Source: an uncultured Clostridia bacterium (lineage in GTDB: Bacteria > Bacillota > Clostridia > Oscillospirales > Acutalibacteraceae). From it: a stretch of DNA of 38,254 nucleotides. Positions 16,021 to 23,110 of the stretch are shown here, in pieces (position 1 is the first letter of the stretch; the number at the start of each line of letters is the position of its first letter). The translations under genes were made by a program, and so were the position numbers. The stretch covers positions 1 to 38,254 of the forward strand of contig CANQBK010000013.1 of the NCBI GenBank assembly GCA_947589485.1, given 5' to 3'. The notes beneath the pieces are model-generated. The model was not told the origin of the DNA, made no database searches, and saw only the letters and a list, made by a program, of their open reading frames with translations.

Positions 16021-19000
16021 ATGAAAAAAATGCTTGTTGCCGACAATACGGAAATGAATCAATCTATTCTTTATGAAATATTCAGCAACGAATACGAATA
16101 CATTCAAACCGACAGCAGTGAGGCTTTTTTTCGGTTGCTTATACAGTATAAAGACGAGATTTCCGTTGTGATTATAAACGAGAGCATTGCCGTAAATATT
16201 TCCGAAAAAAGCGTTAGGACGCTTTCGGACTTAAAAATCTTTGACAATATTCCCGTGATAATTATATTAAACGGCGAAGAATATAATGTCAGAGGGCGTA
16301 ACATTAATTTGAGGTGCAGCGATTTTATAAATTCACCGGTAAACCCGTACATAGCCAAGAGGCGTGTTGCAAATATAGTTGAATTGTTTTCTCACAAAAC
16401 AAAGCTGGAAAAGCTGGTGAAGCAGCAAACACGCAAAATCCTTGAACAAAACAGGGCACTGAAAATCCAACAAAAAAAGATAAATACAATAAATAACGAT
16501 ATGCTTGACACACTCAGTACAATTATAGAATACCGTGATGTGGAATCGGGCAGACATATCCACAGAATACGCAAATTTACGGAAGTTCTGTTAAATGTCC
16601 TTGAACAGTATTATCCAAAGTATAATCTTACAGCAGAAAAAATATCGCTCATTACATCGGCGTCTTCACTGCACGACATAGGAAAAATAACAATTCCCGA
16701 TGCGATACTCCTTAGCCCGAGAAGATTGACATACGATGAGTTCCGTGTTATGAAGATGCACACTGTCCGAGGGTGTGAAATACTCGAACAGCTTGAATCG
16801 GTAGAAAAGAACGACTATTATATGTATTGTTACGATATATGCCGTTATCACCACGAAAAATACGACGGTTTAGGATACCCCGACGGTTTAGTTGGTGACG
16901 AAATACCTATTTGGGCGCAAGTTGTATCACTTGCCGACTGTTATGATGCGCTTACAAGCGAAAGACCGTACAAGGCGGCGTTTTCTCACGAACAGGCCGT
17001 TGAAATGATACGCAGCGGCGCTTGCGGAGCATTTTCCGACGAAATGATGGACTGTTTCAGCAAGGTTCTCCCTCAGTTTAAGGCGCTGGCAAAAGAATAT
17101 GCCGATGTAAACAATGCCGACAGGAGCGTTTCGGACAAGAACTTTAAGAAAATAGTACAGGAAAACGCTGTCGACCACACAATGGACATATATCTTAAAA
17201 TGGACAGGGAAGAGCTTATTTCAAAAATCGAGCATCAAAAAGCGGTTATGGCTGAAACGCATAAACGTGACTGTGATGTTATGTATAATATAGCGGATTA
17301 TGCTTTTGAATTTGATTTGATAAGAGGTACATTTCACGAGCGTAAGGGAGATTTTACCAAGTGTTTCGGATATTCTCCAAAAAATTATGAGGAAGCCGTA
17401 AATCTTTTTTCACAGCTTTGCTCCGAGGATTACAGAAAAAAGTTTATACGCACGTTCCGAACACATAATATAAAATCGGAAATAGGAATCGGTCACAACA
17501 GAATAAGCCTTGAATGTCCTATGAAGCTGAGAAAAGACGAATACTCTCCGGTATACTGCTCGGCGGTGCCGATAGTCAGAGATAACAAACCCGTATCCGT
17601 GTTTGTTTACGCAATAGTGCTGAAAAATGCAGTCCTGCCGGAAAATGTAGAAGAAATATCACAAAATAGGGACGCTGTTACGGGACTGTTGAATTTTGAC
17701 GGGTTCAAAAAGGAAGCTCAGGACTTTTTGGAGCATAGCGGAAGAAACGGATACCATATACTTGCCGTTATAGATATTGATAATTTCCATGCGCTTAACC
17801 GCAAGACAAATTACAGTTACGGAAACGATATTTTAAAGGATATTTCGGGCATATTAAAAATGGAATCCTCGGACGGCACGCTGATAGGCAGAGTCGAGGA
17901 CGATAACTTCATTTTATTCATAAACGACTGTCAAAAGGACGATGACGGTATAGGAATAATAGATAATATTTTTAAATCTCTGCATAAAACATATACGTTT
18001 AACGGAAGAACATATCCCGAACTTTCGGCTTGTATAGGTGTTGCAGGCTATCCCTATGACGGGCGAAGCATTGATGAGTTGTTTTCAAACGCATCGAGGG
18101 CTGTTGACATTGCAAAAATTAACGGCAAAAATATGTACCTTTTCTATAACGAGCGTATGAAAAAAAGCTGGGAAATAGAAACCTATAATGTTGTTCCTAA
18201 TATTTCGGACGCTGAAAGGACAGAGCTTGCGGAGTTTGAAAAGTGTTTTGTACCTGTTACCGACAGCGGCAGCGGTCTTATAAGATATTATGACTTTTTG
18301 GAAATAAACAGGCAGTATGGTCTTGACTTTGACGAAATAAACGATTCGGTATATTACGGAAGCAATATAACGGCTCTAAGCCTTAACAGTATAAAAAGGT
18401 TGATTGCGGATATATATTCTTTAAGTCAAGAGGGTATAGCACTGCCAAAGCTGGCTTTGCCGACGCTGTTTGATGGACGTGATTGTGATACAATATTAAA
18501 GGCGTTTGACGAAATACTTGAACAGTATCCCGTTATGACATCAAATATATGTATTATGCTGTCGCAAAATATGCTGGAATCAATGAGTATAAAACAGTTG
18601 GCGGCATTTAACTCCTCTTTAAGGGCTTTCGGATTTAAAGTCGGTGTTTATAATGCCGGAGCAAATAATTTCAATATAAAATGTTTTACCGAAAATATGT
18701 TTGACAGAATCGTTTTTGCCAAATCATTTTTAAAGAATATAGACGACGGTATTTATCCCGTAGAGCTTTTAGTGTATTTTATCGGATATTTTACGGAACT
18801 CGGTGCCGAAACTGCGCTGCCGGAGGGTACGGACGAATCGTTGATTTCCGTTTTAAAGGAAAAAACACATTTATCATTCGGCATATATAAAAGCGAATTT
18901 ATTATGCTTGAAGATTTTAAAAAGCAAATGCAGATTTCGTCTGTTGTAAACGAATATCCGGTTCTCAGCCATGAAAGAACATCGCTTGTATTGAGCGAAA

Positions 19001-19908
19001 AAATGTATGATGAGATTTTGGAGCAGACAAATTCGTTTATTGCCGAATGGACGCCCAGAAGTGATGTTATAAAGCTGTCGGGTTCGTTTTCCAAAATATA
19101 CGGTTATGTTCTTGAACGTGATAACTTTATGAGAAATATAAGGTATCGAAAATTTTTGCATCCTGACGATATACGCAAGTTTACGGAAAAACTGACTATA
19201 TCTCGTTCCGAAAGCGAAACGCCGGATTGTTTTGTAAGAGTTTACAGAAAAAGCGATGACAGTTATGTGTGGAACAAGGTCAGCTTTGTTTCGGCAAGAA
19301 ATTTATCGGGTGTACCGATAAAAATTATTTCCGTTTTTTCCTCCGTATCCGACGAGCGAAGCAACCATATTGATGAGCGCAGAAAAGACAGAACAGATTT
19401 TATAACCAGTCTGTACAATAAGCAGGCGACCGAAAACAAAATAAAAAGCTATCTTTATGATGACGGTATTATGGGTAACCATGCTCTTATTATAGTTGAA
19501 GTTTGCGGTTTGGATAATGTTGTAAGCTCGCTCGGACAGATTTTTGCCAATGCTGTTTTGAAAGAGGCTGCTCAAAATATACGAGAACTTTTCAGGGATT
19601 CGGACATTATAGGACGCAGCAGCGGAAAGCATTTTACGATATTTGTCAAAAATATCAGGAACCGTGAAAAGCTGATTGAAAAGGCGGAGCAGGTGTGTTC
19701 TGCCGTAAAGAACCAATATCAGTCGGAGAACGGTAATATTAACATATTCGGAAAAGCGGGGATAAGTCTGTTTCCGGATAACGGGCAAACCTATGACGAG
19801 CTTTATTCCGCCGCTTTGAATGCGTTGTATTTTGCAAAGCATAACGTAAGCAGCAATATTTCTTTTTGCTCCGATTCGGAAAAGAAAGTAAAACTGTTGC
19901 ACGATTAA
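16021..19908 (+). CDS. Multidomain cyclic di-GMP signalling protein (pseudo-REC, HD-GYP, PAS, degenerate GGDEF and EAL, PAS, degenerate GGDEF)
   Basis: This 1295-residue cytosolic protein has no membrane segment. Residues 1-125 resemble a receiver domain, but N53 sits at the phosphoacceptor position and S105-P106 replaces the usual Lys-Pro. A coiled coil (125-165) leads to an HD-GYP domain (165-355) with HDIGK (218-222) and HHEKYDGLGYP (277-287), both intact, so cyclic di-GMP hydrolysis is expected. A PAS-like domain (415-545) precedes a GGDEF-like domain whose signature reads EDDNF (626-630). An EAL-like domain (735-985) has DFL (758-760) for EAL and YNAG (877-880) for DDFG. A second PAS (1000-1120) and GGDEF-like domain with SGKHF (1201-1205) follow. 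AAGGAG lies upstream of the ATG. Domain limits are approximate. Confidence 0.9.
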   Translation: MKKMLVADNTEMNQSILYEIFSNEYEYIQTDSSEAFFRLLIQYKDEISVVIINESIAVNISEKSVRTLSDLKIFDNIPVIIILNGEEYNVRGRNINLRCSDFINSPVNPYIAKRRVANIVELFSHKTKLEKLVKQQTRKILEQNRALKIQQKKINTINNDMLDTLSTIIEYRDVESGRHIHRIRKFTEVLLNVLEQYYPKYNLTAEKISLITSASSLHDIGKITIPDAILLSPRRLTYDEFRVMKMHTVRGCEILEQLESVEKNDYYMYCYDICRYHHEKYDGLGYPDGLVGDEIPIWAQVVSLADCYDALTSERPYKAAFSHEQAVEMIRSGACGAFSDEMMDCFSKVLPQFKALAKEYADVNNADRSVSDKNFKKIVQENAVDHTMDIYLKMDREELISKIEHQKAVMAETHKRDCDVMYNIADYAFEFDLIRGTFHERKGDFTKCFGYSPKNYEEAVNLFSQLCSEDYRKKFIRTFRTHNIKSEIGIGHNRISLECPMKLRKDEYSPVYCSAVPIVRDNKPVSVFVYAIVLKNAVLPENVEEISQNRDAVTGLLNFDGFKKEAQDFLEHSGRNGYHILAVIDIDNFHALNRKTNYSYGNDILKDISGILKMESSDGTLIGRVEDDNFILFINDCQKDDDGIGIIDNIFKSLHKTYTFNGRTYPELSACIGVAGYPYDGRSIDELFSNASRAVDIAKINGKNMYLFYNERMKKSWEIETYNVVPNISDAERTELAEFEKCFVPVTDSGSGLIRYYDFLEINRQYGLDFDEINDSVYYGSNITALSLNSIKRLIADIYSLSQEGIALPKLALPTLFDGRDCDTILKAFDEILEQYPVMTSNICIMLSQNMLESMSIKQLAAFNSSLRAFGFKVGVYNAGANNFNIKCFTENMFDRIVFAKSFLKNIDDGIYPVELLVYFIGYFTELGAETALPEGTDESLISVLKEKTHLSFGIYKSEFIMLEDFKKQMQISSVVNEYPVLSHERTSLVLSEKMYDEILEQTNSFIAEWTPRSDVIKLSGSFSKIYGYVLERDNFMRNIRYRKFLHPDDIRKFTEKLTISRSESETPDCFVRVYRKSDDSYVWNKVSFVSARNLSGVPIKIISVFSSVSDERSNHIDERRKDRTDFITSLYNKQATENKIKSYLYDDGIMGNHALIIVEVCGLDNVVSSLGQIFANAVLKEAAQNIRELFRDSDIIGRSSGKHFTIFVKNIRNREKLIEKAEQVCSAVKNQYQSENGNINIFGKAGISLFPDNGQTYDELYSAALNALYFAKHNVSSNISFCSDSEKKVKLLHD

Positions 19909-19960
19909 TTTTATAAGATGTAAGAACAGTCTTACGCAAATGTACTAACAAATAAAAATG

Positions 19961-20010
19961 CGGCAGTCGTGCTGAAGTTTTTAAGGAAAACTTTTCAGTC
20001 CCGACTGCCG
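19961..20010 (-). terminator. Long stem-loop between convergent genes
   Basis: CGGCAGTCG (19961-19969) pairs with CGACTGCCG (20002-20010), with an inner CTGAA/TTCAG-type stem. On the minus strand the stem is followed by CATTTTTATTTG, so it best serves the DUF368 gene as terminator. Confidence 0.55.
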
Positions 20011-20023
20011 TATAAATTAAAGC

Positions 20024-20051
20024 AAAAAAGACTTCAATGAGAAGCCTTTTT
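20024..20051 (+). terminator. Terminator between the HD-GYP gene and the DUF368 gene
   Basis: An AAAAAG-x-CTTC arm pairs with GAAG-x-CTTTTT around the loop AATGA. A-rich and T-rich flanks mean that it can work in both directions. It lies 116 bases after the HD-GYP gene stop and 13 bases beyond the DUF368 stop. Confidence 0.6.
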
Positions 20052-20063
20052 ATTTGCTTATAT

Positions 20064-20945
20064 TTATGCTGTAATTTTTTTATTATTTTTCTTACTCTCG
20101 ATTTTTGCTTTTAGTTTTTCACTGCCAAACATAAATGAAATTCCAAAACCCACAATAAGTGCGGCAATTGCGATTATGCCCTGAAGTCCGAAAGAAAATT
20201 GTGAATTGTTGTAAAGAGATAAAAGCGAGCCCACCATAAGTCCCATTATAGCAAAAAATGTCATTTGCGGAAAATGCTTTATACACAAATCTATTAGTTT
20301 TGCGCCTCCGAGAATACCGAGAATAACTCCGAGTATAACCGGAATAAGGATTATACAGCTATTCCAAAAATTTTCGGTAATATCGGCTATTGCACCGAGG
20401 ACTGTTGCGTAAAGTCCGAGAATCATAAGTATCATTGAACCGCTTACGCCCGGAATTATCATACACATTGCGGCAAGCGCAGACCCGAAAAAGAGAAACG
20501 CCAAAATTCCGAAGTTGATTTCTCCCTGAGCAAAAATTGTATTGCTTTCGGAGGGATTAACAAACGAAAGCACAATCATTATTCCGAAAAAAACTACAAA
20601 AGGTATTATTGATACCGGTTTAAATTTAGTTTGGAGCGACTTACGCAGTATCATAGGGATACTGCCGATTATTAATCCGCCGAAAAAGAAGAACGTCGGC
20701 ATAGGGAAGGATGCAAGCAAATATTTAAGCAGTTTTGAAAATCCGACAATACCTATTACTCCTCCTATAACAAGCGGCAAAAGAAAAAGTACGCTGTCTT
20801 TAAAATGCTTTTTTATACCGGTTACGGAACTTATAATGCTGTCATAAATATTAAGTATTACAGCCATTGTGCCGCCGCTTACGCCCGGTATAATGTTTGC
20901 TATGCCTATTATACATCCGTATATTGCATTGACAATAAATTTCAT
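20064..20945 (-). CDS. DUF368 domain membrane protein (polyprenyl-phosphate transporter family)
   Basis: The 293-residue protein is strongly hydrophobic with about eight membrane segments. It has two copies of the family motif, IPGVSGGT (19-26) and IPGVSGS (164-170), an internal duplication consistent with an inverted-repeat transporter fold. DUF368 proteins (PopT) have been linked to recycling undecaprenyl phosphate across the cytoplasmic membrane for cell-wall synthesis; applying that here is inference from family. The C-terminus is Lys-rich (SKKNNKKITA). It lies 18 bases downstream of the 60-residue DUF6472 gene and is likely co-transcribed with it. The start has AAAGGAG upstream. Confidence 0.9.
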   Translation of the reverse strand: MKFIVNAIYGCIIGIANIIPGVSGGTMAVILNIYDSIISSVTGIKKHFKDSVLFLLPLVIGGVIGIVGFSKLLKYLLASFPMPTFFFFGGLIIGSIPMILRKSLQTKFKPVSIIPFVVFFGIMIVLSFVNPSESNTIFAQGEINFGILAFLFFGSALAAMCMIIPGVSGSMILMILGLYATVLGAIADITENFWNSCIILIPVILGVILGILGGAKLIDLCIKHFPQMTFFAIMGLMVGSLLSLYNNSQFSFGLQGIIAIAALIVGFGISFMFGSEKLKAKIESKKNNKKITA

Positions 20946-20963
20946 TTATTTATTCTCCTTTGT

Positions 20964-21146
20964 TTACATTTGTTTTTTTACGATTTTATATTCATCGTTA
21001 TGCCTGTAATAAGGACAGTTTTTTGCTGTACCGGAAATAAGTCTTGCAAATTCGTCCTCGTCCAAATCGGCAAAACATTCGTAACAGTCAAAATCTTCAT
21101 TATATACATATTCGGCGCAGGTTTCACATCCGGAAAATTCCGCCAT
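20964..21146 (-). CDS. DUF6472 family small cysteine-containing protein
   Basis: This 60-residue protein carries five cysteines: C7 and C10 (CETC), C21 and C24 (CYEC), and C44 in KNCPYYR. It has an acidic middle (DLDEDEF) and a basic end (YKIVKKQM). The layout fits DUF6472, a small clostridial family of unknown function; the cysteines could bind a metal ion. The start is supported by an excellent GGAGGG binding site. It lies 18 bases upstream of the DUF368 gene in the same direction. It is far too short to be enzymatic alone, and I propose no function. Confidence 0.8.
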   Translation of the reverse strand: MAEFSGCETCAEYVYNEDFDCYECFADLDEDEFARLISGTAKNCPYYRHNDEYKIVKKQM

Positions 21147-21179
21147 ATATTTCCCTCCTTAACAATAAATTAAAAAATC

Positions 21180-21198
21180 GGATTTTATATTAAAATCC
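21180..21198 (-). promoter_or_regulatory. Perfect palindrome upstream of the DUF6472-DUF368 pair
   Basis: GGATTTTA-TAT-TAAAATCC is a perfect 8-base inverted repeat with a 3-base centre, 34 bases upstream of the DUF6472 start. It could be an operator. The stretch 21147-21606 holds no gene; besides this palindrome it contains the tRNA promoter at 21512-21540, and the rest is AT-rich with nothing else recognisable. Confidence 0.4.
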
Positions 21199-21511
21199 TT
21201 GCAAAAACTTATGTCTTAGTTTTGTTTTCGTACAAACATTCGATACACATTACCGTAAATTTTATTGTCACGAATGAGATAATCACGGCATATTTTATAA
21301 TACAGTGTATTTTATAAATGGTGTTTTGAAATATAATATGTGTAACGCTTTTTATTCTATCATACATTTAAATTTTTAGCAACATTAAGTAATAATTCGG
21401 TTGCAGTCGGCATATTGTTTTTATGTAACATTAAAAAACATAGATAAAAACGGCTTAAATAACGTGATTTTCAGAAGTCAAAAAAAATTTTTGAAAATTT
21501 TAAAAAAATGC

Positions 21512-21540
21512 TTGACAATTTGGAAAAGATAGTGTATTAT
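21512..21540 (+). promoter_or_regulatory. Promoter of the tRNA cluster
   Basis: TTGACA (21512-21517), a 17-base spacer ending in GTG and TATTAT (21535-21540) form a near-consensus promoter. It lies 67 bases before tRNA-Val. The leader contains a GTAAAAC/GTTTTAC stem. Confidence 0.85.
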
Positions 21541-21606
21541 AATAAACGTCGCCGAGAGATGCGGTAAAACAAAGTTAGGTTTTACGCTGTTTCTTGAAGA
21601 TGATGT

Positions 21607-21682
21607 GGGAGCATAGCTCAGCTGGGAGAGCATCTGCCTTACAAGCAGAGGGTCACAGGTTCGAGCCCTGTTGTTCCCACCA
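21607..21682 (+). tRNA. tRNA-Val (anticodon TAC)
   Basis: The 76-base cloverleaf has acceptor arms GGGAGCA/TGTTCCC, the anticodon loop CTTACAA on a TCTGC/GCAGA stem, the T-loop TTCGAGC, and an encoded CCA end. Confidence 0.97.
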
Positions 21683-21686
21683 ACAC

Positions 21687-21763
21687 GGTCCGGTAGTTCA
21701 GCTGGTTAGAACGCTAGCCTGTCACGCTAGAGGTCGACGGTTCGATCCCGTTCCGGATCGCCA
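21687..21763 (+). tRNA. tRNA-Asp (anticodon GTC)
   Basis: The 77-base cloverleaf has acceptor arms GGTCCGG/CCGGATC, the anticodon loop CTGTCAC on a CTAGC/GCTAG stem, the T-loop TTCGATC, and an encoded CCA end. Four bases separate it from tRNA-Val. Confidence 0.97.
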
Positions 21764-21767
21764 TTAT

Positions 21768-21843
21768 GCCTTTGTAGCTCAGTCGGTAGAGCAGGGGACT
21801 GAAAATCCCCGTGTCGATGGTTCGATTCCGTCCGAAGGCACCA
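21768..21843 (+). tRNA. tRNA-Phe (anticodon GAA)
   Basis: The 76-base cloverleaf has acceptor arms GCCTTTG/CGAAGGC, the anticodon loop CTGAAAA on a GGGGA/TCCCC stem, and an encoded CCA end. Confidence 0.97.
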
Positions 21844-21849
21844 TAATAT

Positions 21850-21925
21850 GCGGATGTAGCTCATCTGGTAGAGCGCAACCTTGCCAAGGTTGAGGTAGCG
21901 AGTTCGAGCCTCGTCATCCGCTCCA
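21850..21925 (+). tRNA. tRNA-Gly (anticodon GCC)
   Basis: The 76-base cloverleaf starts GCGGATG and has the anticodon loop TTGCCAA on a CAACC/GGTTG stem, the T-loop TTCGAGC, and an encoded CCA end. Confidence 0.97.
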
Positions 21926-21960
21926 AAGAGCTTAGTACCTTATATTAAGCTCTTTTTTAT
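21925..21960 (+). terminator. Hairpin with T-run between tRNA-Gly and tRNA-Cys
   Basis: AAAGAGCTTA pairs with TAAGCTCTTT and is followed by a T-run. It may end part of the four-tRNA transcript, so tRNA-Cys would be made by read-through. Confidence 0.7.
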
Positions 21961-21962
21961 TA

Positions 21963-22037
21963 GGCGACATAGCCAAGCGGTAAGGCACGAGTCTGCAAAA
22001 CTCTGATTCCCCGGTTCAAATCCGGGTGTCGCCTCCA
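21963..22037 (+). tRNA. tRNA-Cys (anticodon GCA)
   Basis: The 75-base cloverleaf has acceptor arms GGCGACA/TGTCGCC, the anticodon loop CTGCAAA, a short D-loop and an encoded CCA end. The outermost anticodon-stem pair is a C-T mismatch. Confidence 0.96.
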
Positions 22038-22042
22038 TTTTT

Positions 22043-22091
22043 AAAGCAATAAGCTCAAGCGTATGCTTGAGCTTATTGCTTTTGCTTTTTT
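22043..22091 (+). terminator. Strong terminator after tRNA-Cys
   Basis: A perfect 18-base stem (22043-22060 with 22065-22082) around GTAT is followed by TGCTTTTTT. Confidence 0.92.
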
Positions 22092-22098
22092 GTGCGGC

Positions 22099-22329
22099 GG
22101 CGCCGAGCCGGCGCAATTAAGGGCTCCGCCCTTAAAAACCCGCCAAAGGCTCCGCCTTTGGAATCCGCAAGCCTTTGAAAAGGCTTGAGCGAAACTTTTA
22201 ATTATGGGTACATAAACTAACGCCGCGCGATTGTACTTATCGTTTGCAGTAAGAGCGAACGTAGTGAGCGATAACGCGAATCAACAGCGCAGGCACTGCG
22301 CCGCGAATCGCCCGCGCCGGCTCGGCGCC
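22099..22329 (+). repeat. Dispersed modular hairpin repeat, copy R3, with terminal inverted repeats
   Basis: This 231-base copy is bounded by GGCGCCGAGCCGGCGC (22099-22114) and its exact reverse complement (22314-22329). Inside, in order, are the hairpins AAGGGC-TCC-GCCCTT, CCAAAGGC-TCC-GCCTTTGG and AAGCCTTT-GA-AAAGGCTT. Then come GAGCGAAACTTTTAA, the 9-base words (GAGCGAACG and TAGTGAGCG) and GCGCAG-GCA-CTGCGC. The copy lies between the tRNA-Cys terminator and the 3' end of rnhA. The inverted-repeat ends make it resemble a miniature inverted-repeat element, although no target-site duplication is obvious. Confidence 0.88.
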
Positions 22330-22343
22330 AACGCCCTTAATTA

Positions 22344-22781
22344 TTATTTGACGGAACTTATCGCTTCACGAGCTAATTTGTCACAACGTTCATTTTCAAT
22401 GTGACCGGCGTGTCCTTTTACCCATACAAATTCTACTTTGTGCTTTTCAAGGAGGAGTAGCAGCTCGTTCCATAATTCCGGATTTTTGGCTTTTGTTTTG
22501 TCACTTTTTATCCAATTGTTTTTTTGCCATTTTTTTGCCCAACCTTTATTTACAGCGTTGCATACATATTGCGAATCGGTAGTCAATGTTACCTCGCACG
22601 GTTCCTTTAGTGCTGTTAGTGCTTGTATAACAGCAGTCATTTCCATACGATTGTTTGTTGTCATCGCCTCGCCGCCGGATAACTCTTTTTCGTGTCCGTT
22701 ATATTTAAGTACGGCTCCCCAGCCTCCCGCTCCCGGATTTCCGCTGCACGCTCCGTCTGTAAATATATCTATGTGCTTCAT
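22344..22781 (-). CDS. rnhA: Ribonuclease HI
   Basis: This 145-residue enzyme degrades the RNA strand of RNA-DNA hybrids. The catalytic carboxylates are D9 (TDGACSGNPG), E47 (NNRMEMTAV) and D69 (TTDSQYV). The late GHAGH and NERCDKLAREA segments supply the flexible His and fourth Asp. Length and domain match bacterial type 1 enzymes, including a basic helix region (KGWAKKWQKNNW). The start codon has AGGAGG upstream. It is a single gene on the minus strand, divergent from RNase J, and its stop lies 15 bases from repeat R3. Confidence 0.96.
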   Translation of the reverse strand: MKHIDIFTDGACSGNPGAGGWGAVLKYNGHEKELSGGEAMTTNNRMEMTAVIQALTALKEPCEVTLTTDSQYVCNAVNKGWAKKWQKNNWIKSDKTKAKNPELWNELLLLLEKHKVEFVWVKGHAGHIENERCDKLAREAISSVK

Positions 22782-22854
22782 ATATTAACCTCCTATGTAA
22801 AGATAAGTATTTGAAAATATACATCTTAATTTCATTTTTAATTATAACACATAA

Positions 22855-22882
22855 ATTATACATTGTATTTATTATTTATCAA
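22855..22882 (-). promoter_or_regulatory. Possible rnhA promoter
   Basis: On the minus strand TTGATA (22882-22877), a 16-base spacer and TATAAT (22860-22855) lie 74 bases before the rnhA start. The region is very AT-rich, so a chance match is possible. Confidence 0.45.
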
Positions 22883-22978
22883 TAAACAATTTATCCGAAT
22901 ATGAGCTGAAATATACGAACAACAATCTTCGCAAATATTTATATTTATTATATGGCAATTTAATTAGAATTAATGCTA

Positions 22979-23007
22979 TTGACAATGTTCGGGTTAAATA
23001 GTAAAAT
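22979..23007 (+). promoter_or_regulatory. Promoter of the RNase J operon
   Basis: TTGACA (22979-22984), a 17-base spacer and TAAAAT (23002-23007) lie 104 bases before the GTG start at 23111. The rest of the 22782-23110 gap is AT-rich with no gene. Confidence 0.65.
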
Positions 23008-23110
23008 ATCATATATAATTGTGTTCGGAAATGTATATATCATCAAAGATATTATAATAACTTTGAATATTTTTATTAAAAATAAACAATAAAATGGAGG
23101 TAATTTAATA

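Noticed and set aside
21594-21893. Open frame of 99 residues across the tRNA cluster
   Set aside because: It is translation of four tRNA genes; all cloverleaf parts are clear and no protein family is resembled.
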